A stretch of 10,846 nucleotides of DNA, taken from assembly GCA_036653755.1 (NCBI GenBank), contig JAVVTJ010000039.1:1-10846 (forward strand), written 5' to 3'. Below, one piece after another: positions 1 through 6,683 of the stretch (positions are counted from its first letter, which is position 1; every line of letters begins with the position of its first letter). Made by a program: the position numbers and the translations under genes. This DNA is from RGIG5057 sp036653755. Its GTDB lineage: Bacteria; Bacillota; Clostridia; TANB77; CAG-465. Under the pieces are notes generated by a model. The model was not told the DNA's origin. It searched no databases and saw only the letters and a program-made list of their open reading frames with translations.

Positions 1-27
1 CTTTTGGTAGCTCTTTTTTACTTTCAT
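1..27 (-). CDS. Possible 5' end of a downstream gene (partial)
   Basis: An ATG lies 17 bases after the stop of the GtrA-like gene, on the same strand, and opens a frame running off the window edge (M-K-V-K-K-S-Y-Q-K). The basic start would suit a membrane protein or a glycosyltransferase, which often accompany GtrA proteins, but nine codons are too few to assign anything. No convincing Shine-Dalgarno precedes it, so it could also be chance. Confidence 0.25.
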
Positions 28-43
28 TTTTTCATAATCTATT

Positions 44-451
44 TTACACTACCTTTTTAAAAACTATATATTTACTCATAATATAATTTATTATTATGAC
101 TAAAATATTAGCTAATATTTTAATTATCATATCATTCATATACAATAATGTTATACCTATAAACATTAGTGCATTATCAAATAATAATGAAAATATCCTA
201 GCAGATATAAATAAAATTATTTCTTTTATTATACCTTTTTTTTTACTTTTACTATCAAATACATATTTACGATTAGTAACATATGCAAATAATACTGCTA
301 TGCACCATGCTATATTATTACTAATCATATAATCAATATTTAATACTTTTGTTAAAATCCAATATATTAATATATTTATTAAAGTTGTTAGTAATCCAAA
401 TATTAAATATATTATAACTTCTTTATATTTTTTAATTAAATTAACTATCAT
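44..451 (-). CDS. GtrA-like family membrane protein
   Basis: This 135-residue protein has the size and layout of the GtrA family, four-helix inner-membrane proteins thought to help move lipid-linked sugars across the membrane or to partner with glycosyltransferases. Hydrophobic segments are visible at about residues 12-32, 42-60, 75-97 and 103-125. The second ends in the family-like pattern A-Y-V-T-N-R-K-Y-V-F, and the C-terminus carries N-Y-I-M-S-K-Y-I-V-F, both typical of GtrA proteins. Its ATG overlaps the TGA stop of the upstream mutase in an ATGA arrangement (448-451), which points to translational coupling and to one transcript starting near 1830. Pairing with a hexose-phosphate mutase suggests a role in surface polysaccharide or cell-wall sugar decoration. 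The exact substrate cannot be read from the sequence. Confidence 0.85.
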   Translation of the reverse strand: MIVNLIKKYKEVIIYLIFGLLTTLINILIYWILTKVLNIDYMISNNIAWCIAVLFAYVTNRKYVFDSKSKKKGIIKEIILFISARIFSLLFDNALMFIGITLLYMNDMIIKILANILVIIINYIMSKYIVFKKVV

Positions 452-1815
452 TTAATTAACCCTATAAATTCATCTTTAAGATCTTGTGCCCTTTCATTTG
501 TTATAGCTTCAAATCTAGCAGTTATGTCCGGACCTGTATTAGAAGCTCTAACTAGTGCCCAGCCATCATTAAATTCAGCTCTTACACCATCAATTGTATT
601 AATATTATATCCTTTTTCTATACAATATTCTTTTACTTTTTCTATAACTTTAAACTTTTCACTATCACTAGATTTTATTTTTATTTCAGGTGTTGAATAA
701 TATTTGTTAACACCTTCTAAAAGCTGACTTACAGTTTTATCTGTTTTAGATAATATTTCAATTAATCTTAAACCTGCATATATACCATCGTCTATATTAG
801 GCCATTTATCATTAAAAAATACATGTCCTGAAAGTTCTGATCCAAAAGCAAAACTTCCTTCTTTCATTTTAGCTTTCATATATGAATTACCTGTTCTATA
901 ACAAACAGGAACTCCACCTAACTTTATTATTTCATCTGGTAATGCTTTTGTGCATTTAACATCAAATAGAGCAGATTTATTATCTATTTTACTCATTATA
1001 TCTCTCCAAATTATAATAGCAAATAAATCAATAAATATCATTTTACCATTTTCATCTATAATACCTACTCTATCTCCATCTCCATCTAAACCAATACCTA
1101 AATCCGCTTTATTTTCTAAAACTATTTTTTTAAGCATTTCATTGTTACTTTCAACGCTAGGATCTGGATGATGATTTGGAAAATTTGCATCAGATTCCAT
1201 GTATAATGGAATTATATTAATTCCCATCATTTCAAAAGCTTCTTTTGCTATAATACTAGTTGTACCATTTGCGCAATCAACTACTGCTGTTATTTTTCTA
1301 TTACCTAAATCAATAGATTTTTTAATTAAGTCTAAATATCTAGAACGTATATCTTCACTACCTACTTTTCCGTTTCCTGTTTTAAAATTTCCAGCTTCAA
1401 CAAATCTTCTAAAATCTTGTATTAACTCTCCACAAGCATTTCCAAAATCATCAAAAGCTATTTTAAATCCATTGTATTCTTTTGGATTATGACTTGCTGT
1501 AACCATTATTCCAGGGTACAATTTTAGCTCTTTTTGAGCAAAATAATACATTGGAGTTGTAACTAAGCCAATAAATGTTACATCTAATCCTGACTGAGTT
1601 ATACCTTTAATTAAAGCATCGCTAAGTGGAATTGATGACTCTCTATTATCATGTCCTACAACACATTTGTTATATCCTTTATCTATTACATATGAGCCAA
1701 AAGCTCTACCTATTGTATATGCAACATTTTCATCTAAATCAGTTCCATATATAGCACGTATATCATATCCTCTATATATTTCTGGATTGATATTTTTATT
1801 TATTTCTAAATTCAC
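448..1815 (-). CDS. Phosphomannomutase/phosphoglucomutase
   Basis: This is an alpha-D-phosphohexomutase that interconverts hexose 6- and 1-phosphates (mannose and/or glucose) through a phosphoserine, supplying nucleotide-sugar precursors. Counting from the GTG at 1815 (455 residues), the phosphoserine loop T-A-S-H-N-P is at about 106-111, the Mg-binding loop D-G-D-G-D-R at about 244-249, the sugar-specificity loop G-S-E-L-S-G-H at about 325-331, and the C-terminal phosphate-binding loop R-A-S-N-T-G-P about 20-30 residues from the end. GSELSGH is the pattern of bifunctional PMM/PGM enzymes such as AlgC, rather than of GlmM. A longer frame could start at a GTG at 1824, but that codon is part of the AAGGAGTG Shine-Dalgarno (1822-1829). 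The GTG at 1815 sits 8 bases after AAGGAG and is the better start. It is transcribed divergently from glmS. Confidence 0.93.
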   Translation of the reverse strand: MNLEINKNINPEIYRGYDIRAIYGTDLDENVAYTIGRAFGSYVIDKGYNKCVVGHDNRESSIPLSDALIKGITQSGLDVTFIGLVTTPMYYFAQKELKLYPGIMVTASHNPKEYNGFKIAFDDFGNACGELIQDFRRFVEAGNFKTGNGKVGSEDIRSRYLDLIKKSIDLGNRKITAVVDCANGTTSIIAKEAFEMMGINIIPLYMESDANFPNHHPDPSVESNNEMLKKIVLENKADLGIGLDGDGDRVGIIDENGKMIFIDLFAIIIWRDIMSKIDNKSALFDVKCTKALPDEIIKLGGVPVCYRTGNSYMKAKMKEGSFAFGSELSGHVFFNDKWPNIDDGIYAGLRLIEILSKTDKTVSQLLEGVNKYYSTPEIKIKSSDSEKFKVIEKVKEYCIEKGYNINTIDGVRAEFNDGWALVRASNTGPDITARFEAITNERAQDLKDEFIGLIK

Positions 1816-1836
1816 TAAAATCACTCCTTGTCAAAT

Positions 1837-1864
1837 ATTATACCATAAATTTTAAAAATTTCAA
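1837..1864 (-). promoter_or_regulatory. Promoter of the mutase-gtrA operon
   Basis: On the minus strand TTGAAA (1859-1864) is followed after 16 bases by TATAAT (1837-1842), with TG one base before the -10 (extended -10). Predicted transcription begins near 1830, giving a leader of only about 15 bases that contains the Shine-Dalgarno. Confidence 0.7.
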
Positions 1865-1908
1865 ACTTTTTATTCAAAATTAGCACCATATGCAAAAAAT
1901 AACCCTTA

Positions 1909-2137
1909 GGGCTAGTCTTGTAAAATTATATACAAGCTTAAAATCTAATTAAATTGTCATTTTATGATGTAACTTGCAATCAATTATTGGCAAAATTTAT
2001 TGACTGTACTATGCAAAAGTGATATAATAAATATATCTCGGGGTACGGGAATTCGCATACTAAATTAGCCCTTAAAGCTATACGTATGAAGTTGCTTTTG
2101 CTTTTAGCAATGATGCAACATGCCACAAGACTAGCCC
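1909..2137. repeat. 13-bp perfect inverted repeat around an RNA promoter
   Basis: GGGCTAGTCTTGT at 1909-1921 is exactly the reverse complement of ACAAGACTAGCCC at 2125-2137. Flanking bases are also related (CCCTTA before one arm and CCCTAGT before the other, read in the same sense). The arms bracket the promoter at 2000-2028 and the 5' two-thirds of the candidate RNA. A third related copy, ACTAGCCCTAA, is at 2350-2360, just upstream of the glmS -35 box. GC-rich words like these are rare in this sequence. Confidence 0.7.
2000..2028 (+). promoter_or_regulatory. Near-consensus sigma-A promoter for a candidate RNA
   Basis: TTGACT (2000-2005) and TATAAT (2023-2028) are separated by exactly 17 bases, and a TG dinucleotide at 2020-2021 makes an extended -10. 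It is about as close to consensus as any promoter in the window and points along the plus strand into sequence with no open reading frame. Start of transcription is expected at about 2035. Confidence 0.8.
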
Positions 2138-2146
2138 ACTAGGGAT
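2035..2146 (+). ncRNA. Candidate structured small RNA, family not recognised
   Basis: This stretch directly follows the strong promoter at 2000-2028, is clearly richer in G and C than its surroundings, and folds by eye into a compact multi-branch shape. A closing stem pairs ATCTC (2035-2039) with GGGAT (2142-2146), with GGG (2041-2043) facing CCC (2135-2137). Arm one pairs CATAC (2056-2060) with GTATG (2084-2088), with an inner TAGC/GCTA stem. Arm two pairs GTTGC (2091-2095) with GCAAC (2115-2119), with inner TTGCT/AGCAA. The closing stem begins at the predicted transcription start, as expected for a discrete RNA. No U-tract terminator follows, so the 3' end is uncertain and the transcript may run on towards glmS. 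A 6S-like RNA or an unknown class are possible; I could not match either with confidence. Confidence 0.55.
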
Positions 2147-2179
2147 TTAAAATTATACAATTATATTGTATGCTTTCAT

Positions 2180-2321
2180 TAAAATTTGCTTTAAAAATTC
2201 TATTTAAAGTACTTTCCAAATTTTATATAATTTACCTCTTTAATTTATTTTAAAAAGGTAATTATAATATCTAGCTTAATAAAAACTAATAGTCAAATAT
2301 TATATATATATTAAACTAGAT
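2180..2321 (+). other. Three consecutive long AU-rich hairpins in the glmS upstream region
   Basis: Three stem-loops follow each other. In the first, TAAAATTTG (2180-2188) pairs with CAAATTTTA (2217-2225), enclosing CTTTAAA/TTTAAAG (2189-2195 with 2203-2209). In the second, 2232-2243 pairs with 2250-2261 at 11 of 12 positions around a 6-base loop. In the third, ATCTAG-C-TTAATA (2269-2281) pairs with TATTAA-A-CTAGAT (2309-2321) with one mismatch. None is followed by a T-run, so they are not ordinary terminators. No open reading frame of note covers them. Confidence 0.45.
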
Positions 2322-2366
2322 AAAATCACTTGCTATTAATTTTATAAAACTAGCCCTAAAATATAC

Positions 2367-2395
2367 TTGACATTTGGTAAATTATATATTAAAAT
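2367..2395 (+). promoter_or_regulatory. Proximal glmS promoter
   Basis: A perfect TTGACA -35 box (2367-2372) is followed after 17 bases by TAAAAT (2390-2395). Transcription would start near 2402, about 50 bases before the ribozyme cleavage site, leaving a short 5' fragment to be cut off. Confidence 0.8.
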
Positions 2396-2444
2396 ATACA
2401 CAAGCTCAAATATTTATCGAAAGGATGATGAATTGATAATATTT

Positions 2445-2592
2445 TTGTTAGCGCATGGTTAACTAATTTATTTAGTTATTGACGAGGTTAGTAGTTATCG
2501 AATTATATCAGCGGGTGCTACTACGGTAAATAATTTTATCGTTAAACATATTACAAAAAAGTAAAATTTGTATTACTTTTAAAAAATATGTT
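2445..2592 (+). ncRNA. glmS ribozyme (glucosamine-6-phosphate activated)
   Basis: This is the self-cleaving glmS riboswitch, which cuts its own mRNA when glucosamine-6-phosphate binds and so represses the downstream synthase. The cleavage site is the A2450/G2451 junction before GCGC. Conserved core segments are visible in order: GACGAGG at 2481-2487, TTATCGA at 2495-2501, and GCGGGTGC at 2511-2518. Helices are consistent with the family: TAACTAA/TTAGTTA (2460-2466 with 2472-2478), TAGTAG/CTACTA (2489-2494 with 2518-2523), CGGTAAA/TTTATCG (2524-2530 with 2535-2541), then an outer AACATATT/AATATGTT (2545-2552 with 2585-2592) enclosing AAAAGTAA/TTACTTTT (2557-2564 with 2573-2580). It lies in the leader of glmS, where the class is always found. 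The first peripheral helix is very short, with a 5-base loop. Confidence 0.93.
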
Positions 2593-2681
2593 AATATTAT
2601 ATATATAAGTGGTTATAGATAGTTTTTTAAAACTACCAATTGTTATATATGTTAATTTTAACATTTAAGGAGGAAATATAA

Positions 2682-4487
2682 ATGTGTGGAATAATAGGTT
2701 ACGTTGGAAAAAAAAGCGTAGATAAAGTCCTAATATCAGGGCTTAAAAAATTGGAATATAGAGGTTATGATTCGGCTGGTATTGCTTATACTACTGAAAA
2801 TAATAAAATTGAAGTTATAAAATCTATTGGAAAAATAGTAAATTTAGAAGAAAAGTTAAGTAAAAAAAATATAAATTTTGGAAATCTAGGTATTGGTCAT
2901 ACTAGATGGGCAACTCATGGAATACCTAATGAAATTAATGCTCATCCTCATACAGCAGGTCATGTTACATTAGTACATAATGGAATTATTGAAAATTATA
3001 TAGATTTAAAAGAAGAATTAATAGAAAAAGGAATAAAGTTTTACTCAGACACAGATACAGAAGTTGCTTGTAGCTATATAAATTATATATATGAAAGTGA
3101 AAAAGATAAATTAAAGTGTATTCAAAAAGCTTGCAATAATTTTAGAGGTTCATATGCTTTTGCAATAATATTTGATGATGAACCTACTAGTATTTATGCT
3201 ACAAGACATGATAGTCCGTTAGTTATAGGTGTTGGTATTGATGAAAACTATATATCTTCTGATGTATCAGCATTTTTAAATTATACAAATAAATATATAT
3301 TATTAGAACCTAATGAATATGTAAAAATATCAGCAACAAATCTTGATATTTATGATATTAATTTAAAACGAATACAAAAAGAAATAAGTATTGCAAACTG
3401 GGAAGTTACACAATATGAAAAAGCAGGTTATGAACATTTTATGCTTAAAGAAATACATGAACAACCTATTGTTCTAAAAAATATATTTGATAGATATTTT
3501 AACGATAAAAATTACTTTCAAAATATTGATTTAAGCAAATATACAAATATACATATTGTTGCTTGTGGAAGTGCAATGCACGCTGGATTAATTGGAAAAT
3601 ATTTATTTGAAACATATTGTAATATACCAGTAATTATTGAAACTGCTTCTGAATATAGATATAAAAATCAAATAATATCAAAATCTACTTTAGTTATAAT
3701 TGTCTCACAATCAGGAGAAACAGCAGATACACTTGCAGCACTTAGAATAGCTAAACATAAAGGTGCAACTGTTATAGCAATAGTAAATGTTGTAGGCTCT
3801 ACAATAGCAAGAGAAGCTGATAAAGTTATTTATGCTTATGCAGGACCTGAAATTGCAGTTGCTACTACAAAAGGATATACTTCACAAGTTGCAATTTTAT
3901 CAACTTTAGCTTTAGAATTATGTAAAAAAAATATAACTAAAAATGAATTAAATACAATAACTGCTGAAATGTCAAATATTCAAAATATATTAGAATATGC
4001 TCTTTTAAAAAACGAAGAATATATGCAAATAGCTGAAGCTATTTACAAAAAAGAACATTTATTTTACATAGGTAGAGGTATTGACTATGCTATAAGTATG
4101 GAAGGCTCTTTAAAACTAAAAGAAATATCATATATGCATAGTGAGGCATATCCTGCTGGTGAATTAAAACATGGAACAATATCTTTGATTGAAGATAAAA
4201 CTCCAATAATTGCAATAGCTACTGATGAAACTTTATATGAAAAAACAATAAGTAATATAAAAGAAACTAAAGCAAGAGGTTCATATGTTATATTTATAAC
4301 AACAGAAGCACTAGATGTAGAAGGAGACTTTTATAATATAAAACTAGTTCTTCCTACTACTTCTGACTTTACAAAAAGTTTAACAGTTGTAACTGCTTTA
4401 CAACTTATCGCTTATTATACTGCAAAAAAGAGAAAATGTGATATTGATAAGCCTAAAAATTTAGCTAAATCCGTTACTGTTGAATAA
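2682..4487 (+). CDS. glmS: Glutamine--fructose-6-phosphate aminotransferase (isomerizing)
   Basis: GlmS makes glucosamine-6-phosphate from fructose-6-phosphate and glutamine, the committed step to UDP-GlcNAc, peptidoglycan and amino-sugar polymers. The 601 residues match the family length (about 600-610). M-C-G-I-I-G places the catalytic cysteine at position 2, exposed after Met removal. The glutaminase domain (about 1-225) shows H-T-R-W-A-T-H-G at 73-80, H-N-G-I-I-E-N-Y at 99-106 and D-T-D-T-E at 123-127. The first SIS sugar-isomerase domain contains V-A-C-G-S-A at about 293-298 and S-Q-S-G-E-T-A-D-T at 342-350. A second SIS domain follows, and the C-terminus K-N-L-A-K-S-V-T-V-E is characteristic. 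The ATG is 8 bases after AAGGAGG (2667-2673). Expression is controlled by the upstream ribozyme, and the gene appears monocistronic, ending at the terminator at 4502-4539. Confidence 0.98.
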   Translation: MCGIIGYVGKKSVDKVLISGLKKLEYRGYDSAGIAYTTENNKIEVIKSIGKIVNLEEKLSKKNINFGNLGIGHTRWATHGIPNEINAHPHTAGHVTLVHNGIIENYIDLKEELIEKGIKFYSDTDTEVACSYINYIYESEKDKLKCIQKACNNFRGSYAFAIIFDDEPTSIYATRHDSPLVIGVGIDENYISSDVSAFLNYTNKYILLEPNEYVKISATNLDIYDINLKRIQKEISIANWEVTQYEKAGYEHFMLKEIHEQPIVLKNIFDRYFNDKNYFQNIDLSKYTNIHIVACGSAMHAGLIGKYLFETYCNIPVIIETASEYRYKNQIISKSTLVIIVSQSGETADTLAALRIAKHKGATVIAIVNVVGSTIAREADKVIYAYAGPEIAVATTKGYTSQVAILSTLALELCKKNITKNELNTITAEMSNIQNILEYALLKNEEYMQIAEAIYKKEHLFYIGRGIDYAISMEGSLKLKEISYMHSEAYPAGELKHGTISLIEDKTPIIAIATDETLYEKTISNIKETKARGSYVIFITTEALDVEGDFYNIKLVLPTTSDFTKSLTVVTALQLIAYYTAKKRKCDIDKPKNLAKSVTVE

Positions 4488-4501
4488 TATAATAGAAAAG
4501 T

Positions 4502-4539
4502 AAAAACACACTAAAAAATAAATTTTTAGTGTGTTTTTT
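4502..4539 (+). terminator. Intrinsic terminator of glmS
   Basis: A perfect 16-bp stem (4502-4517 with 4523-4538) closes on a 5-base loop and ends in a run of six T (4534-4539), starting 15 bases after the glmS stop. Because the left arm begins with an A-run, it would also work on the minus strand for transcripts arriving from recO. Confidence 0.92.
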
Positions 4540-4575
4540 ATGCATATGTTGTTCAAATATTATTACTAACATTCT

Positions 4576-4775
4576 CTACTCATTATCTTTTATTTTTTCA
4601 ATAAATTCTTTATCCATATAGACACAAACAACCAATTCACATTTTAAAATAATATGTTCATATTTAAGGAATAACTACAAGTAATTCTTTGATTTTTAGA
4701 TCATTTAATTTCACTTTTTTTACAAACACCACCTAATCTTAATATGTTGCAAATAATTATTACAACATGTTTATA
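4576..4775 (-). pseudogene. Decayed gene remnant downstream of recO, family unknown
   Basis: No intact gene covers the space between recO and the glmS terminator. Protein-like sequence can nevertheless be read on the minus strand by changing frame twice. About 4703-4775 reads as a segment ending R-L-G-G-V-C-K-K-S-E-I-K. It then continues in another frame as N-D-L-K-I-K-E-L-L-V-V-I-P, and in a third as K-Y-E-H-I-I-L-K-C-E-L-V-V-C-V-Y-M-D-K-E-F, to a TAG at 4576-4578. Each jump occurs right at the stop of the previous frame, which is how an old gene with two indels would look. I do not recognise the family, and in AT-rich DNA short open stretches also arise by chance. Confidence 0.3.
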
Positions 4776-4781
4776 CTATTT

Positions 4782-5505
4782 TTATATTCCATTTGATATA
4801 CAACTATCAAATGCTTGTCCAAATTTATCCAATTTTTTTATCTGTTCTTCTTTTAAAGAAAGTGAGAATACTTTTTTAGAATCTGATAGTAATATATATT
4901 TTATTGCAATTAAAATATCAAAGTTTATTTTAATACATCTTTTATCAATATTTTTACTACATTCTAAACATAAAAATATATTACTTGTATAATCATAATT
5001 TACATCTTGATTATTTTCTTTAAAATTGCTTCCACATCTATTACAATTTATAATTTGAGGAGAATATCCTAATAAACACAATAATTTTATTTTAAAAATG
5101 TTTAAAACTAAAATTATATTTTTATCAATATTTTCCATAATATATAGCGTATTTAAAAATAATTTTATAATTTCATTTGTATCCATATTTTCATCAGTTA
5201 ATGCAAGTATTTTTTTTGTTAAAGGAAATACTAGTGAAAGTTTATCAAAATCTGTTCTTAAATGATAAAATGTAGAAATACTAGATGCAGAATTTACATG
5301 ATAAAATGTAGTACCTTTAAATAAAATAAATTCACTATATACAAGATATTGACAAGATGCAAGTATTGGACTATTAGTCCTTTTTGCACCCTTTGCCATA
5401 CATGTTATTGTACCCATTTCATCTGTTAGTACAGTTATAATTTTATCATTATCACTATATGTAATTTCTTTTATTACTATACCGTTTAAGTTTTATAAGT
5501 TTCAA
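4782..5505 (-). CDS. recO: DNA repair protein RecO, with an apparent frameshift near the start
   Basis: RecO helps load RecA at gaps in the RecF pathway. The uninterrupted frame from ATG 5417 gives 211 residues with M-A-K-G-A-K-R at 7-13 (the RecO oligonucleotide-binding fold) and a zinc-finger pair C-N-R-C (125-128) and C-L-E-C (150-153). That ATG lacks a Shine-Dalgarno, and the same frame continues upstream with good RecO sequence (N-G-I-V-I-K-E-I-T-Y-S-D-N-D-K) to a stop at 5493-5495 without any ATG, GTG or TTG. A TTG at 5505, 15 bases after the yqzL stop and behind AGGATG, encodes L/M-K-L-I-K-L in the +1 frame, exactly the missing N-terminus. One surplus base in the A-run at 5485-5487 would explain it. 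Restored length is about 240, normal for RecO. It may be a sequencing error, a real mutation, or a recoding site. Confidence 0.85.
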
Positions 5506-5520
5506 ATATAACACATCCTA

Positions 5521-5640
5521 CTACAATTCTTTTTCTACATCTTCTATTCCATTTTTTATATCTATTATTCTTTTATATTCTAAAAAACTTTCCATATTAC
5601 CTGTTTTTAAAAAATTATTCCATGCTATATCTTCATACAT
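5521..5640 (-). CDS. yqzL: YqzL-like small protein
   Basis: This 39-codon gene starts at ATG 5640, 6 bases after AAGGTG, and ends with TAG at 5521-5523. The translation contains A-W-N-N-F-L-K-T-G-N-M-E-S-F-L, which matches the W-x-x-F-x-x-T-G-N-[IM]-x-x-[YF]-L pattern of the YqzL family, short proteins of unknown function encoded between era and recO in Bacillota such as Bacillus subtilis. Both the motif and the position fit: era ends 70 bases upstream and the recO start is 15 bases downstream, so the three genes probably form one operon. Its job is not known. It is probably cytosolic, as there is no hydrophobic segment. Confidence 0.8.
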   Translation of the reverse strand: MYEDIAWNNFLKTGNMESFLEYKRIIDIKNGIEDVEKEL

Positions 5641-5710
5641 ATCTATCACCTTAATAATATTCTATGTATTATACAAGCTGTTATACAAAAAGTTTTGTTG
5701 AATTTGATAA

Positions 5711-6634
5711 TTATTTGTCAGTATTTCTATATTTTACATTTTTTAAATAATTTTCATTATCAAGCCAGTTTTCTCTAACTTTAACCCATAATTTTAATTT
5801 AACTTTTGTATCTAAAACTTTTTCTAAATCTAATCTACTTTCATTAGTTATATGTCTTAACATACTTCCATCATTACCTATAACAATAGCTTTATGAGTA
5901 TTTTTTTCACATATAATATCAGCTGATATATAATATGTTGGCTCTTTATTTATATTTTCTTTTTCTAAAAAAGTATCCACTTCAACAGTTAAATTATGTG
6001 GAACTTCTTCATTTAAATTTTTAAGTAATTTTTCACGAATATTTTCTTGAACAATTTCTCTTTCTGTCATATCAGTAAATTCATCTTCTGCAAATAACAT
6101 TTCTGATTCATCTAAATTATTTTCAATTACTTTAATAAGTACATCTAAACCATCATTTTTATACACTGATATTGGAATTATATCTTTAAATTCAAAATCA
6201 TATTTATGTACATAATCATTATACATTTGTATTATTGAAAATAAATTTTCTTTTGCTATTTTGTCTATTTTATTTATGCAAAGAATTGTTTTTTTATTTA
6301 ATTTAATAATATCATCAATTACTTTTTTAGCTGAATCATCTATTTTTGTATGTGTTGCATCAACTAAATACAAAATTATATTTGTTTCATTTACAGCATT
6401 TGTTACACCTTTCATCATATATTCGCCTAATTTATTTTTAGGCGTATGTACTCCAGGAGTGTCTATAAAGACAATTTGTGAAGTTTCTGATGTAACGATA
6501 CCTTTTATATTAAATCTTGTTGTTTGTGGCTTTGGCGTTGTTATTGCTACCTTGTATCCTACTAGTTTATTAATTAAAGTAGACTTTCCAGCATTTGGCT
6601 TTCCTACTACTCCTACATACCCTGCTTTAAACAT
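5711..6634 (-). CDS. era: GTPase Era
   Basis: Era is an essential GTPase that binds the 3' end of 16S rRNA and helps mature the 30S subunit. From ATG 6634 the protein has 307 residues, the family's usual size. The G motifs are present: G-K-P-N-A-G-K-S at 11-18, the switch threonines in P-Q-T-T-R at 36-40, D-T-P-G at 58-61 and N-K-I-D at 121-124. The C-terminal KH RNA-binding domain shows V-I-G-N-D-G-S-M-L at 251-259 with its G-x-x-G loop. A longer frame opens at an ATG at 6661, but AAGGAG at about 6642-6647 sits 7 bases before the ATG at 6634, so that codon is the start. It heads the era-yqzL-recO operon and is divergent from the small plus-strand genes at 6712. Confidence 0.96.
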   Translation of the reverse strand: MFKAGYVGVVGKPNAGKSTLINKLVGYKVAITTPKPQTTRFNIKGIVTSETSQIVFIDTPGVHTPKNKLGEYMMKGVTNAVNETNIILYLVDATHTKIDDSAKKVIDDIIKLNKKTILCINKIDKIAKENLFSIIQMYNDYVHKYDFEFKDIIPISVYKNDGLDVLIKVIENNLDESEMLFAEDEFTDMTEREIVQENIREKLLKNLNEEVPHNLTVEVDTFLEKENINKEPTYYISADIICEKNTHKAIVIGNDGSMLRHITNESRLDLEKVLDTKVKLKLWVKVRENWLDNENYLKNVKYRNTDK

Positions 6635-6654
6635 ATTATTTCTCCTTCTGTATT

Positions 6655-6683
6655 TTAACATATTATTTTTATTAACATATTAT
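6655..6683. repeat. 12-bp direct repeat in the divergent era intergenic region
   Basis: TTAACATATTAT occurs at 6655-6666 and again at 6672-6683, that is 17 bases apart start to start, within the 77 bases between era and the plus-strand cluster. The spacing is between one and two helical turns. It could be a regulator site, part of the promoters, or AT-rich slippage. Confidence 0.4.

Noticed and set aside
2039..2056. GGGG..TACGG.ATTCG resembles the 5' end of tmRNA
   Set aside because: No tag reading frame ending in a stop, and no tRNA-like 3' end with a T-arm or CCA, is found downstream up to glmS. The match is short and probably coincidental.
4743..4767. Hairpin ATGTTG...CAACAT just after recO as a possible terminator
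   Set aside because: No T-run follows on either strand and the stem has a mismatch and a bulge. The strong hairpin at 4502-4539 is a better end for transcripts from both sides.
5641..5710. TATAAT at 5668-5673 (minus) as a separate promoter for yqzL-recO
   Set aside because: No recognisable -35 box at 16-18 bases. The gap is compatible with cotranscription from era, so I did not list it.
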